59,499 nucleotides of DNA from Ruminococcus sp. (lineage in GTDB: Bacteria > Bacillota > Clostridia > Oscillospirales > Ruminococcaceae): positions 1-59,499 of the forward strand of contig SVNU01000003.1 of NCBI GenBank assembly GCA_015066715.1, written 5' to 3'. Position numbers and translations under genes: made by a program. How positions within the stretch are numbered: the first letter of the stretch is position 1; each line of letters begins with the position of its first letter. The notes below the pieces were generated by a model that was not told the origin of the DNA, did no database searches, and was given only the letters and a program-made list of their open reading frames with translations. Shown here one piece after another: positions 26,952-36,714 of the stretch.

Positions 26952-27845
26952 TTACTTTTCCGTAAGTCCGAAGGAGCGTATAAGACCTTCCCTGTTGCGC
27001 CAGTCCTCTTTTACCTTTACCCAGCACTTGAGGTTTACCTTTATTCTGAAAAAGTTTTCCAGCTCCTGTCTTGAAAAGGTAGCCGCTTTTTTAAGCATAG
27101 CGCCGCCTTTTCCGATAACAATTCCCTTATGGGATTCCCTTTCACAGAAAATCACAGCGTCAATATCAAGAATATCCTTATCGTCACGCTCCCTCATGGT
27201 TTCAACGGTAACCGCAATGCCATGGGGTACTTCTTCATTCAGAAGATTCAAAAGCTTTTCTCTGATTATTTCAGCCGCAATAACCTTTTCAGGCTGGTCG
27301 GTTATCATGTCCTCCGGGAAAAAGTGCGGACTTTCCGCAGCAAGCTTCAATACCTCCTGCTCAACAAGCTCAATACCGTTATTTTCCGTAACGCTTATCG
27401 GAATAATGGCTTCAAAGCTGAATTTTCCGCTAAGCCTTGCAATAATCGGTACAAGGTCGGATTTTTTTTCAAGCAAATCAATTTTATTCAGAACAAATAT
27501 GACAGGTGTTTTTGAAGCTGTCATATTTTTAAGCATTTTTTCTTCCTGCTCGTTAATCGGCTTTGTACAGTCAGCCATAAAAATAACAGCGTCAATATCC
27601 GCAACAGATTCCTTTACAACTCCCAGCATATGGTCAGAAAGTTTGTTTTTAGGCTTATGCAGACCGGGAGTATCCATATAAACAATCTGTGTATCCTCAA
27701 TCGTTTTAATGCCTGTAATTCTCGTTCTTGTCGTCTGTGATTTCGAGCTTACAGAAGCAATCTTTTCTCCGATTACCGAATTCAGAAATGAGGATTTCCC
27801 GGCGTTTGTTCTTCCTATAATTGTTGCAAAAACAGTTTTTGTCAT
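26952..27845 (-). CDS. era: GTPase Era
   Basis: Ribosome assembly GTPase acting on 16S rRNA maturation. Length is 297 residues. G1 GRTNAGKSS (the more common form is GRPNVGKS), switch region SKSQTTRTRITG, G3 DTPG, G4 NKID, then a C-terminal KH domain with GIVIGKGGAMLKK and the final helix WRNREGLIRSFGL. It lies 22 bases after ybeY in the conserved rRNA-maturation cluster. Confidence 0.97.
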   Translation of the reverse strand: MTKTVFATIIGRTNAGKSSFLNSVIGEKIASVSSKSQTTRTRITGIKTIEDTQIVYMDTPGLHKPKNKLSDHMLGVVKESVADIDAVIFMADCTKPINEQEEKMLKNMTASKTPVIFVLNKIDLLEKKSDLVPIIARLSGKFSFEAIIPISVTENNGIELVEQEVLKLAAESPHFFPEDMITDQPEKVIAAEIIREKLLNLLNEEVPHGIAVTVETMRERDDKDILDIDAVIFCERESHKGIVIGKGGAMLKKAATFSRQELENFFRIKVNLKCWVKVKEDWRNREGLIRSFGLTEK

Positions 27846-27867
27846 TCCATTTATCCTTTATTTATAA

Positions 27868-28368
27868 CTATTCTGTAACGAAAGTCGCATCTCTTGAAAT
27901 ACCAAGCTTTTCAAGGACAGCTTCTTCCTTTTCACGCATAATTCTTTCCTCAAGAGGACTTGTCTCATGGTCATACCCAAGAAGATGAAGCATTGAATGT
28001 ACTGTTAAAAAGCCTATTTCTCTTTCAAGGGAATGTCCGTACATATCAGCCTGCTTGACAGCTGTTTCAAGGGAAATAACAACATCCCCCAGCAGCACAA
28101 AGCCTGTCTCCGCACTTACTTCCTGTGTTCCGTCATCATTTGTAAGAGGGAAAGAAAGTACATCTGTTTCAGCGTCCTTGTTTCTGTAAGCCTTATTAAG
28201 ATTTCTTATTTCCTTATTTGTTACAAATGAAACACTTACTTCTGCATCCTTGTCAAATTTTTCAGTTGCAAGCACTGCCTGACAGCAGCGGCGTATCAGA
28301 AGTCTTATTCCAACCGGAATTTTCACTATATTCTGTTTGTTCTTTACATATACCTTCAGCTTAGACAT
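27868..28368 (-). CDS. ybeY: rRNA maturation endonuclease YbeY
   Basis: Zinc-dependent RNase for rRNA 3' processing and quality control. Length is 166 residues from ATG 28368 (GAGGAG upstream). The zinc motif HSMLHLLGYDH and the family segment LNKAYRNKDAETDVLSFPL are present. It starts 4 bases after phoH. Confidence 0.96.
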   Translation of the reverse strand: MSKLKVYVKNKQNIVKIPVGIRLLIRRCCQAVLATEKFDKDAEVSVSFVTNKEIRNLNKAYRNKDAETDVLSFPLTNDDGTQEVSAETGFVLLGDVVISLETAVKQADMYGHSLEREIGFLTVHSMLHLLGYDHETSPLEERIMREKEEAVLEKLGISRDATFVTE

Positions 28369-28372
28369 TGTC

Positions 28373-29335
28373 TTATTTTCTCCTCTCATTATTATACTTC
28401 TCATAAGCACGTACAATATCCTGAACAAGCTTATGTCTTACAACGTCCTTTTCGTTGAACTTATGGATATAGATATCATCAACGTTTCTCAGAACCTTCA
28501 TAGCTTCAATAAGCCCTGAACTTTTACTGTCAGGAAGGTCAATCTGGGTTACGTCACCTGTAATCACCATTTTACTCTCATTGCCAAGACGAGTCAGGAA
28601 CATTTTAATCTGTTCGGATGTAGTATTCTGCGCTTCATCAAGAATGATAAAAGCATTGTCGAGTGTACGTCCTCTCATGTATGCAAGAGGTGCGACTTCA
28701 ATAATTCCCTTTTCCATAAGCTTATTGAAGTTATCCGCACCGAACATTTCAAAAAGTCCGTCATACAAAGGGCGCAGATATGGGTCAACCTTATCCTGCA
28801 GGTCACCCGGCAGAAATCCGAGCTTTTCACCCGCTTCAACCGCCGGACGTGTTAAAATAATCTTGCTTATTTCATGCGCCTTGAAAGCCTTTGCAGCCAT
28901 AGCCACAGCAAGATATGTCTTACCTGTACCGGCAGGGCCTATACCCATAACAATGGTATTATTCTTGATTCCATCTGTATATTTTTTCTGTCCCACAGTT
29001 CTCGGTCTGACAATTTTCCCCGTAGAAGTAACGCATATTCCGTCACCAATAAGCTCATTGACCTGTTCCGATTCGCCGTCTGAAACCATTGAAGCGACAT
29101 ATCTTATTGTCTGGTCGGTAAGCTTTTCACCGGTTTTTGAAATTTTCATCAGTGATTCAATAGCCTGGCAGGCTTTATTTACATTTTCTTCATTGCCGGA
29201 AATTTTTATGTCCGTTCCACGGCTTATTACAACAACGCCATACTGTCTCTGAATCATATTAATGTTTTCGTCATATGGACCGAATAAGTTTATAATCTGT
29301 TCTGTATCATTTACATTTAAAATTCTGTCTGCCAT
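28373..29335 (-). CDS. PhoH family ATPase
   Basis: Length is 320 residues from ATG 29335. N-terminal KH-like part (DTEQIINLFGPYDENI, VVVISRGTDIKISG), then a PhoH P-loop domain with Walker A GIGPAGTGKTYLAV, Walker B AFIILDEAQNTTSEQIKMFLTRLG and the conserved KMVITGDVTQIDLP. Family members are putative RNA helicase or ATPase partners of YbeY; the two are adjacent here. Confidence 0.93.
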   Translation of the reverse strand: MADRILNVNDTEQIINLFGPYDENINMIQRQYGVVVISRGTDIKISGNEENVNKACQAIESLMKISKTGEKLTDQTIRYVASMVSDGESEQVNELIGDGICVTSTGKIVRPRTVGQKKYTDGIKNNTIVMGIGPAGTGKTYLAVAMAAKAFKAHEISKIILTRPAVEAGEKLGFLPGDLQDKVDPYLRPLYDGLFEMFGADNFNKLMEKGIIEVAPLAYMRGRTLDNAFIILDEAQNTTSEQIKMFLTRLGNESKMVITGDVTQIDLPDSKSSGLIEAMKVLRNVDDIYIHKFNEKDVVRHKLVQDIVRAYEKYNNERRK

Positions 29336-29395
29336 TTTACACGCTCTTTTCTGTTTATTCTTCCGAAATTTGCATTTTCGGAGCTGTTCATATAT

Positions 29396-29424
29396 ATTAT
29401 AACACAAAATTTCAGATTTTTAAA
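29396..29424 (-). promoter_or_regulatory. Candidate promoter before phoH
   Basis: Minus strand: TTTAAA, a 17-base spacer, TATAAT, ~60 bases before the phoH start. A small hairpin CCGAAA/TTTCGG (29363-29381) falls in the leader. Confidence 0.6.
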
Positions 29425-29486
29425 TACTTTTTTATAATTTTTTTCAAAATTTCTTTATTTTTTTCAAATAAGTCACAAAGCAGCGT

Positions 29487-30656
29487 TTAATCCACATAAA
29501 TTTCCCAGTCAATTCCAATATCACCCTCAAGAGTATAGCTGATTTTGTATTCAATTTTTTCATCTGTAATATTTTTTTCAATTTTTCTTTCAAGAATTTC
29601 CGTTTCCTTACTGTCATAAAAGTTTTTTTCATGAAGGGCGGTCTGCTGTTCAAGCAATATTTCCGCTTGCTCCTTTGTGTAAGCAACCCTTTCGGAGCTG
29701 AAGGGATGATAATTGCAGTAAACAATTCCAAGTGGGATTTCAAGACCCGAAAACCTGAACTTGGTTACATTTTCACTGTAATCATAGGTACTGCACTCAA
29801 CATCCGAAAAAAACATAGGTATTCTGAAGCCAAAAAAATCAAAATACTTTCTTGTCAGAATATCATTCGAATAAACCTGACTTTTCTCCTCAAGGAGCTG
29901 TGTAAATGTCACCTGCTCCTTATAAATCCCCCTTACCTTACCCATTGCATGTTTTTTAATAATATTTCCGCCGCCGTCAGTAATAGTGCCGCTTATTATT
30001 ATATCTCCTTTTTTCACCCCGTCACCGACTTTTCTTGCAAGCTTTCCGGCGTAAACCTCTGCATATGTAATCTGTGCATCATGCATTGCCACAATATTGC
30101 ATGGAATATCATCATTCACCATTTCCGGCGGCTCCACCGCTTCTGTTATATCCACCACAATTCTGCTTCCCGTATGCCTGATACCCGTCCATGAAATCTG
30201 AGGAATGCTGAGTCTGAGCTTTTGCTCACAGCTGTGAAAATCAATATCGGGAATAAACCTTCCCTTGTAAATACCAATATTTTCAAGGGCGGTAATTATC
30301 TGTCTGTCAGTAACTCCGCTGTTGCCGCACACTTCAATTGTCACAACAGTATTTGAAAGATAGAATATAAATCCAAGCACAAGAGCAATACCTATTATAA
30401 TGCCGAATCTGAAACGGTATGCATACATTCTGAAACGCAGCCCCTTTTTATCTGAAATTTTCAGACTGATGCCGAGACCTTCCGCCGTTTGCTCCACAGC
30501 TGAAATGTCACGGCCGTAAATCTGTGCATAAAAAACACCGTCCCTGCATCGCTGTGATGTGCATACAATATGCTTTTCACGGATTGCATTGATAAATTTA
30601 TAAAGATTGTCTCCGGACGCCTCAAAGGAAGCAATCCCCCGAATATTCCTCAGCAT
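29487..30656 (-). CDS. yqfD: Sporulation protein YqfD
   Basis: Length is 389 residues from ATG 30656 (GGGTGAT upstream). One membrane helix (FGIIIGIALVLGFIFYLSNTVV, ~85-106) separates a cytoplasmic N-terminal part from a large outer part with a POTRA-like start (VTIEVCGNSGVTDRQIITALENIGIYKGRFIPDID). Matches the YqfD/SpoIV family of mother-cell membrane proteins in spore formers. It starts 4 bases after yqfC. The gap to phoH (29336-29486) holds the phoH promoter. Confidence 0.9.
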   Translation of the reverse strand: MLRNIRGIASFEASGDNLYKFINAIREKHIVCTSQRCRDGVFYAQIYGRDISAVEQTAEGLGISLKISDKKGLRFRMYAYRFRFGIIIGIALVLGFIFYLSNTVVTIEVCGNSGVTDRQIITALENIGIYKGRFIPDIDFHSCEQKLRLSIPQISWTGIRHTGSRIVVDITEAVEPPEMVNDDIPCNIVAMHDAQITYAEVYAGKLARKVGDGVKKGDIIISGTITDGGGNIIKKHAMGKVRGIYKEQVTFTQLLEEKSQVYSNDILTRKYFDFFGFRIPMFFSDVECSTYDYSENVTKFRFSGLEIPLGIVYCNYHPFSSERVAYTKEQAEILLEQQTALHEKNFYDSKETEILERKIEKNITDEKIEYKISYTLEGDIGIDWEIYVD

Positions 30657-30660
30657 ATTA

Positions 30661-30912
30661 TCACCCGTTTTTCTCAAGCTCTACCGACTGTATTTTTCCG
30701 CTTATGTAAATTGCCCCCGACCCGAAATCGCTGACCTGAAGACCGCTGCCCCAGATATTCACCGTCATTTCCCAGGTGCTGACCCTTACAAATATATCGT
30801 TGTATTCAAGGATTTTCCTGCATCCGTCAACAAGCACTTCCCTGTTCCCCGTAATCTGAATCTGACTGTCCATATTGACAAACCGTTTTCCGTTTTCTTT
30901 AATAGCTTTCAA
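30661..30912 (-). CDS. yqfC: Sporulation protein YqfC (YabP family)
   Basis: Length is 83 residues. The likely start is TTG 30912, placed 7 bases after GAGGTGAT. The longer in-frame TTG at 30963 is itself the -35 box of the promoter below, so it cannot be used. The body (SQIQITGNREVLVDGCRKILEYND, NIWGSGLQVSDFGSGAIYISGKIQSVEL) is the YabP/YqfC fold. Next gene is yqfD, the usual pair in spore formers. Confidence 0.88.
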   Translation of the reverse strand: MKAIKENGKRFVNMDSQIQITGNREVLVDGCRKILEYNDIFVRVSTWEMTVNIWGSGLQVSDFGSGAIYISGKIQSVELEKNG

Positions 30913-30934
30913 GCCTATCACCTCATAACAGTAT

Positions 30935-30963
30935 ATTACACAATATTTGTGAATATCCGTCAA
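30935..30963 (-). promoter_or_regulatory. Promoter of yqfC-yqfD
   Basis: Minus strand: TTGACG, a 17-base spacer, TGTAAT. The predicted transcript starts ~15 bases before the chosen yqfC start. It lies in the divergent region shared with the YlbJ-like gene. Confidence 0.55.
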
Positions 30964-30995
30964 ATTTGTTCCATATAATTTTTCGGGTGATAAAA

Positions 30996-32078
30996 ATGAT
31001 TAAAGCTGTAAAAAATACTGCGGTAATACTCCTTACCGCAGCCGCTGTTTACTATTGTATTGTATATCCGGAAAATATAGGCAGAGCCGTAAAGGAATCG
31101 GTTGACAGGTGTCTTTGCGTGATACTGCCGTCAATGTTTATTTTTCTCTGCATAACAACCTTTATATCACAATCAGGCATTCACAGCCTGCTGGGCAGAC
31201 CGCTCCGCATTATTTCCGAAAAACTGCTCCGGCTTCCCGTGGAAGGCATTGCGGTTTTTCTTCTGAGCATGATTTCCGGATATCCTGCCGGAGCAAAGCT
31301 TGTCTCGGAAAATTTTTCGTGCGGTATTCTGACAGCAAGACAGGCGGCGGCGATGAACTGCTTCTGCTGCTGTGCAGGACCTGCCTTTATCACAGGAACT
31401 GCCGCATCCTTTCTGTATCCCGACAGCAACGCAGGACTCCTGCTGTTTGTATGCCTTGCCGCAGGAAACATATTCACTGCTGCTGTCATGTCAAAAACCC
31501 TTGCAGCAATAACCGACAGAACTGACAGCAAGCCGCATATTAATACAGGCTGTATTATTTCCTCTGTAAAATCCGCATCATCAGCAATGCTGCAGATGTG
31601 CATTATGATTGCTGCATTCGGCGGACTATGTGAGATTTTAAGGCTTTCGGGTTTTATAGATGCTTTGTCATATTATACTTCAGGTATATTCAGCCTGCCG
31701 CAAAGCACAGCAGAAAGTATAATTTTAACCTTACTTGAAATAAGCAATATAATTACACTTCCTCCGATGCAGCCGGAGCTTTTCCCTGCTGCGGCATTTC
31801 TGCTGTCATTCGGCGGAATATGTGTACATATGCAGATTGCCGCTATTGCACAGCAAAACTTTTCAATCAGAATCTTTTTAGCCGCCCGGATTTTTTCCGC
31901 TTCCATTTCAGCCGCCGCCGCAGTATTTTTCATGCGTTTTTTAAACGCCGATATTTCCTGCGGCGCTACATATAAACCCATTTCGGAAAGCAGCTGCTCT
32001 CCCCTTCCCTCAATACTTCTGCTTATAATGATTGCAATGCTTCTGTCTGTTTTTAAGGATAAAAAGATGAAATCTTAA
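30996..32078 (+). CDS. YlbJ-like sporulation integral membrane protein
   Basis: Length is 360 residues from ATG 30996 (GGGTGAT upstream). About eight to nine membrane helices in a nucleoside-recognition (Gate) type layout: SGYPAGAKLV, CFCCCAGPAFITGTAASFLYPD, then a second half with ISNIITLPPMQPELFPAAAFLLSFGGICVHMQ. These motifs fit YlbJ, a mother-cell membrane protein of spore formation, rather than a nucleoside transporter. It is divergent from yqfC-yqfD. No terminator was seen in the 204-base gap before glgP. Confidence 0.8.
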   Translation: MIKAVKNTAVILLTAAAVYYCIVYPENIGRAVKESVDRCLCVILPSMFIFLCITTFISQSGIHSLLGRPLRIISEKLLRLPVEGIAVFLLSMISGYPAGAKLVSENFSCGILTARQAAAMNCFCCCAGPAFITGTAASFLYPDSNAGLLLFVCLAAGNIFTAAVMSKTLAAITDRTDSKPHINTGCIISSVKSASSAMLQMCIMIAAFGGLCEILRLSGFIDALSYYTSGIFSLPQSTAESIILTLLEISNIITLPPMQPELFPAAAFLLSFGGICVHMQIAAIAQQNFSIRIFLAARIFSASISAAAAVFFMRFLNADISCGATYKPISESSCSPLPSILLLIMIAMLLSVFKDKKMKS

Positions 32079-32282
32079 AGTTTTAATTCACCTTTGGAGT
32101 AATCGGTGTTATTATAATGGATTGCAGGCAATGAGATGAAGGTGTAGTAGTATTTTTTCGTGAAAAAAGCCGGTTTACGGAAAAATTGTTGAATAGCACA
32201 AAAAAATATTTTAAAGTTTTACGAGATATTTTGTAAAAAAAGTGGTATAATACAATAGATAAATGAAAAAGGAGCGGAATAT

Positions 32283-34538
32283 ATGAATCTTACAGAAATT
32301 ATGGTTGCATATTACAACAAGCCTTTAAGTTTATGCAGTAACGAGGAAATTTATTTTGCATTGCTCAAAGAGTCTGACCGTATGGCAGCAGGTAAGGAAA
32401 ACAAACCGGCAGTAAAAAAGCTGTACTACATTTCAGCGGAATTTCTTATCGGCAAGCTCTTGTCAAACAATCTGATAAATCTCGGGGTTTACGATGATGT
32501 CAGACAGCAGCTTCTCGAATGCGGAAAGGACATATGCGAAATTGAGGAAATCGAGTGTGAGCCTTCACTCGGAAACGGCGGACTTGGCAGGCTTGCGGCA
32601 TGCTTTCTCGATTCTGTGGCAACCCTCGGTCTTAACGGCGATGGAATAGGCATTAATTACCATTTTGGACTTTTCCGTCAGGTTTTCAGGGAAAACTCAC
32701 AGACAACAGTACCTGACCCATGGATTACGGAAAACAGCTGGCTTAACAAAACCGATGTGAGCTACAGGGTGAAATTCCGTGATACAGAGGTTGCCGCAAG
32801 AATGTACGACATCAACGTAACAGGCTATGACAGTACTACCCGTAAGCTTCATCTGTTTGATGTGGAAAGCGTTGATGAATCTGTTGTGGGCGAAGGAATT
32901 TCCTTTGACAAATCAGAAATCAGAAAGAATCTTACGCTTTTCCTTTATCCCGATGACAGTGACGAGGCAGGCAGACTTCTGCGTATCTACCAGCAGTATT
33001 TTATGGTTTCCTGTGCCGCACAGCTTATTCTTGACGAAGCGGCTGCAAAAGGATGCAGTTTACACGATTTAAGCAGATACGCCGTAATTCAGATTAATGA
33101 CACACACCCTACAATGATTATTCCGGAGCTTATAAGGCTTCTGACAGAACGTGGACTTCTCATGGACGAAGCAATAAAAACGGTGTCGGAATGCTGTGCA
33201 TATACAAACCATACAATACTTGCGGAGGCTCTCGAAAAATGGCCGGTTGAATACCTGAAAAAAGCTGTTCCGCAGCTGGTGCCGATTATAGAAATTCTCG
33301 ATGATAAGGTGCGTAGAAAATATGAAGATAAATCGGTGTATATAATTGATTCGGAAGAACGTGTTCATATGGCACATATTGATATACACTGCTGTATGAG
33401 TGTAAACGGCGTTGCGAAGCTTCATACTGATATTTTAAAGGAAACGGAGCTTCATCACTTCCACAAAATATATCCGGACAAGTTCAATAACAAGACAAAC
33501 GGCATAACCTTCCGAAGATGGCTTATGCACTGCAACCCTGAGCTTACGGCATTTATTTCCTCCCTTATCGGAGACGGATTCAAAAAGAATGCACAGGAGC
33601 TTGAAAAACTGCTTGAATACAGAAATGACATGAGGGTTCTGCAAAAGCTGACTGACATAAAGCAGATAAAGAAAAAACAGCTTAAAGATTATATACAGAA
33701 AAAACAGGGAATTATTCTCTGCGAGGATTCGGTTTTCGATATTCAGATAAAGCGGCTTCATGAGTATAAAAGACAGCAGCTGAACGCCCTTTATCTTATT
33801 CACAAGTACCTTGAAATAAAAAGCGGCGTCATACCCGAATCCCCCATTACTGCTGTTTTCGGCGGCAAGGCTGCACCTGCCTATAAAATCGCACAGGACA
33901 TCATACACCTTATTTTATGTCTGCAGCAGCTTACGTCGGAGGACTCCCATGTTTCACCCTACCTTAATATTGTCATGGTGGAAAACTACAATGTATCCGC
34001 CGCTGAAAAACTTATTCCCGCATGTGATATTTCAGAGCAGATTTCACTTGCCTCAAAGGAAGCGAGCGGTACGGGCAACATGAAGTTTATGCTCAACGGC
34101 GCAGTCACTCTCGGAACGGTGGACGGTGCAAACGTTGAAATACACGACCTTGTGGGAGATGAGAATATTTATATTTTCGGTGACTCCAGCGATACGGTTG
34201 TAAAGCGCTACAGCGAAGGCAGTTATAACCCTATGGATTACTACGAAAAAAATCCCCGTATCAAACGTGCAGTAGATTTCATCACAAGCAATCAGCTGCT
34301 TAAAGTCGGTAACAAAGAAAAGCTTGAAAGACTTTCAGAGGAGCTGCTTCACAAAGACTGGTTCATGACCTTCCCTGATTTTGAAAGCTATGTAAAGGTA
34401 CGTGAAAAAGCATACTCTGATTATAAAAACAAAACCGAATGGGCAGAAAAAATGCTTGTAAACATTGCAATGGCAGGATATTTTTCTTCCGACAGGACTA
34501 TTGCAGAATATAACAATGACATCTGGCATTTATCCTAA
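32283..34538 (+). CDS. glgP: Glycogen/alpha-glucan phosphorylase
   Basis: Releases glucose 1-phosphate from alpha-1,4-glucan ends, using pyridoxal phosphate. Length is 751 residues, as expected for the shorter bacterial GT35 enzymes. [21 protein letters not shown] near the N-terminus and the PLP-lysine motif [15 protein letters not shown] are present. AAGGAG precedes the ATG. It is first in the four-gene maltodextrin operon, 15 bases before the PTS gene. A TATAAT near 32247 may be the -10. Confidence 0.96.
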   Translation: MNLTEIMVAYYNKPLSLCSNEEIYFALLKESDRMAAGKENKPAVKKLYYISAEFLIGKLLSNNLINLGVYDDVRQQLLECGKDICEIEEIECEPSLGNGGLGRLAACFLDSVATLGLNGDGIGINYHFGLFRQVFRENSQTTVPDPWITENSWLNKTDVSYRVKFRDTEVAARMYDINVTGYDSTTRKLHLFDVESVDESVVGEGISFDKSEIRKNLTLFLYPDDSDEAGRLLRIYQQYFMVSCAAQLILDEAAAKGCSLHDLSRYAVIQINDTHPTMIIPELIRLLTERGLLMDEAIKTVSECCAYTNHTILAEALEKWPVEYLKKAVPQLVPIIEILDDKVRRKYEDKSVYIIDSEERVHMAHIDIHCCMSVNGVAKLHTDILKETELHHFHKIYPDKFNNKTNGITFRRWLMHCNPELTAFISSLIGDGFKKNAQELEKLLEYRNDMRVLQKLTDIKQIKKKQLKDYIQKKQGIILCEDSVFDIQIKRLHEYKRQQLNALYLIHKYLEIKSGVIPESPITAVFGGKAAPAYKIAQDIIHLILCLQQLTSEDSHVSPYLNIVMVENYNVSAAEKLIPACDISEQISLASKEASGTGNMKFMLNGAVTLGTVDGANVEIHDLVGDENIYIFGDSSDTVVKRYSEGSYNPMDYYEKNPRIKRAVDFITSNQLLKVGNKEKLERLSEELLHKDWFMTFPDFESYVKVREKAYSDYKNKTEWAEKMLVNIAMAGYFSSDRTIAEYNNDIWHLS

Positions 34539-34553
34539 AAAGGAGAATTGATT

Positions 34554-36704
34554 ATGAAAGATAAAAAAACGAAAAATATAAACGGAATTATTTCTCCATT
34601 AAACGGAGAGGTCGTTCCCATTGAAGCTGTTCCGGACGAGGTTTTTTCCGGTAAGATTCTCGGGGACGGATGCGCTGTTATTCCGTCAGACGGCAGAATT
34701 TACAGTCCGGCGGACGGTGTTATTTCATCCGTCACCGACACAAATCATGCATACGGCATTTCCTGCGACAATGGTCTTGAAGTACTTGTGCATTTCGGTC
34801 TTGAAACAGTTTCACTGGGTGGAAAAGGCTTCAAATCACATGTAAAGACCGGCGACAGAGTAAAAGCAGGTGACCTTATAGCCGAAGCGGACATTGAATA
34901 TATCAAATCGCAGGGAATAAATATCATCACCCCTGTGCTTATCTGTGACGGCCCTGAAGACATGAAGCTTAACATTCACGAAGGCATGATAAAAGCCGGA
35001 GAAAATATCATATCCTTAGACGAAGCATCCGATATTAAAGAACCCGAAAAAAACAAAAATAAAAAATCAGGTCTGAATTTCGATTTTCTTCAGAAGCTTG
35101 GCAAGGTTCTTATGGTTGTAATTGCAGTTATGCCTGCTGCCGGACTTATGATAAGCCTCGGCAAGCTTGCCGCAATGGCAGGGGGTGATATTGCCTTTAT
35201 TGCCTCTGCCGGCAGTGTTATTGAAAATATCGGCTGGGCAATCATCAGCAATCTTCATATACTTTTTGCTGTTGCAATCGGCGGCTCATGGGCAAAGGAG
35301 CGTGCAGGCGGAGCATTTGCAGCACTCCTTGCATTCATCCTCATAAACAACATTACAGGAGCGGTTTTCGGCGTTACAAATGATATGCTGAGCACCTCCG
35401 GTTCGGTGGTTCATTCCGTTTTCGGACAGGAAATGCTTGTTGAAAATTACTTTACCTCCGTACTCGGAGCACCTGCGCTTAACATGGGGGTTTTTATCGG
35501 AATAATTTCAGGCTTTGTAGGGGGCATAATTTACAATAAATTCTATAATTTCAGAAAGCTTCCCGATGCTCTTTCCTTCTTTAACGGTAAACGATTTGTT
35601 CCTCTTGTAGTAATTCTGTGGTCGGTTATTACGGCGCTTATTCTTTGTGTTGTATGGCCGTTAATTCAGTCGGGAATCAATTCCTTTGGTATCTGGATTG
35701 CCAATTCTTCAGACACCTCACCTGTTCTTGCACCGTTTATTTACGGTACGCTTGAACGTCTGCTGCTGCCTTTCGGACTTCATCACATGCTCACAATACC
35801 AATGAACTACACCTCATTCGGCGGCACTTACGAAATCCTCACAGGCGCAAATGCAGGCACAACAGTTTTCGGACAGGACCCTCTCTGGCTTGCATGGGTA
35901 ACCGACCTTATCGGATTCAAAAATGCCGGTGATACAGCGGCTTATGAAAGTCTGCTTGCATCGGTAACTCCGGCACGTTTCAAGGTTGGACAGATGATAG
36001 GCGCTACAGGTCTTTTACTTGGTGTTGCACTTGCCATGTACCGCCGTGTTGACAAGGACAAACGAAAAAATTACCGTTCAATGTTTATCTCAACAAGTCT
36101 TGCGGTATTTCTCACAGGCGTAACAGAACCGATTGAGTTTATGTTCATGTTCTGCGCAATTCCGCTTTATATAGTTTATGCTCTCCTTCAGGGACTTGCA
36201 TTTGCAATCTCGGGAATATTTAATTTAAGACTTCACTCATTCGGCAACCTTGAATTTCTGACAAGAATTCCTATGTCGGTAAAAGCGGGACTTACCGGTG
36301 ACATTATCAATTTCCTCATAGCCGTCATTGTATTCTTTGCCATCGGCTACTTTGTTGCTTACTTTATGATTGGCAGATTCAGATATGCTACTCCCGGCAG
36401 ACTTGGAAATTATTCAAGCGGAAGTATTGAAGAAGAAGCCGAAGCAAGCGGAACAAAACCGGCGTCCGGAGACAGTCAGCCTGAACGCATTATAGTTCTG
36501 CTGGGCGGACGTGATAATATTACGCTGGTTGATGCCTGCATGACAAGGCTTCGTGTAACGGTTAAAAATCCCGACCTTGTTGCAGACGAAAAAGCATGGA
36601 AATCAGAGGGCGCTCTCGGACTTGTAAAAAAAGGAACGGGTATTCAGGCAGTTTACGGCCCGAAAGCAGATATTTTAAAATCCGATATCAACGATATTCT
36701 CTGA
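34554..36704 (+). CDS. PTS glucose/maltose-type permease, fused EIIA-EIIC-EIIB
   Basis: Takes up and phosphorylates a glucoside. Length is 716 residues from ATG 34554 (AGGAG 8 bases upstream). Domain order is EIIA of the glucose family (~5-150, active His in VHFGLETVSL), EIIC with ~10 membrane helices (~180-610: KLGKVLMVVIAVMPAAGLMISLGKL, LERLLLPFGLHHMLTIPMNYTSF, VFLTGVTEPIEFMFMF) and EIIB (~640-716, active Cys in LVDACMTRLRVTV). The family often has C-B-A order, so N-terminal EIIA is less usual. Neighbours glgP and malQ suggest maltose or a short maltodextrin as substrate. EI and HPr are not in the window. Confidence 0.92.
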   Translation: MKDKKTKNINGIISPLNGEVVPIEAVPDEVFSGKILGDGCAVIPSDGRIYSPADGVISSVTDTNHAYGISCDNGLEVLVHFGLETVSLGGKGFKSHVKTGDRVKAGDLIAEADIEYIKSQGINIITPVLICDGPEDMKLNIHEGMIKAGENIISLDEASDIKEPEKNKNKKSGLNFDFLQKLGKVLMVVIAVMPAAGLMISLGKLAAMAGGDIAFIASAGSVIENIGWAIISNLHILFAVAIGGSWAKERAGGAFAALLAFILINNITGAVFGVTNDMLSTSGSVVHSVFGQEMLVENYFTSVLGAPALNMGVFIGIISGFVGGIIYNKFYNFRKLPDALSFFNGKRFVPLVVILWSVITALILCVVWPLIQSGINSFGIWIANSSDTSPVLAPFIYGTLERLLLPFGLHHMLTIPMNYTSFGGTYEILTGANAGTTVFGQDPLWLAWVTDLIGFKNAGDTAAYESLLASVTPARFKVGQMIGATGLLLGVALAMYRRVDKDKRKNYRSMFISTSLAVFLTGVTEPIEFMFMFCAIPLYIVYALLQGLAFAISGIFNLRLHSFGNLEFLTRIPMSVKAGLTGDIINFLIAVIVFFAIGYFVAYFMIGRFRYATPGRLGNYSSGSIEEEAEASGTKPASGDSQPERIIVLLGGRDNITLVDACMTRLRVTVKNPDLVADEKAWKSEGALGLVKKGTGIQAVYGPKADILKSDINDIL

Positions 36705-36714
36705 GGGGCTGAAA

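Noticed and set aside
26818-27027. 69-codon minus-strand frame at the 3' end of era
   Set aside because: It overlaps era in another frame, with no ribosome site and no family resemblance.
26995-27681. 228-codon plus-strand frame opposite era
   Set aside because: Era motifs are complete on the minus strand; the antisense frame has no start signal.
28581-29252. 223-codon plus-strand frame opposite phoH
   Set aside because: Same reason: PhoH Walker motifs lie on the other strand.
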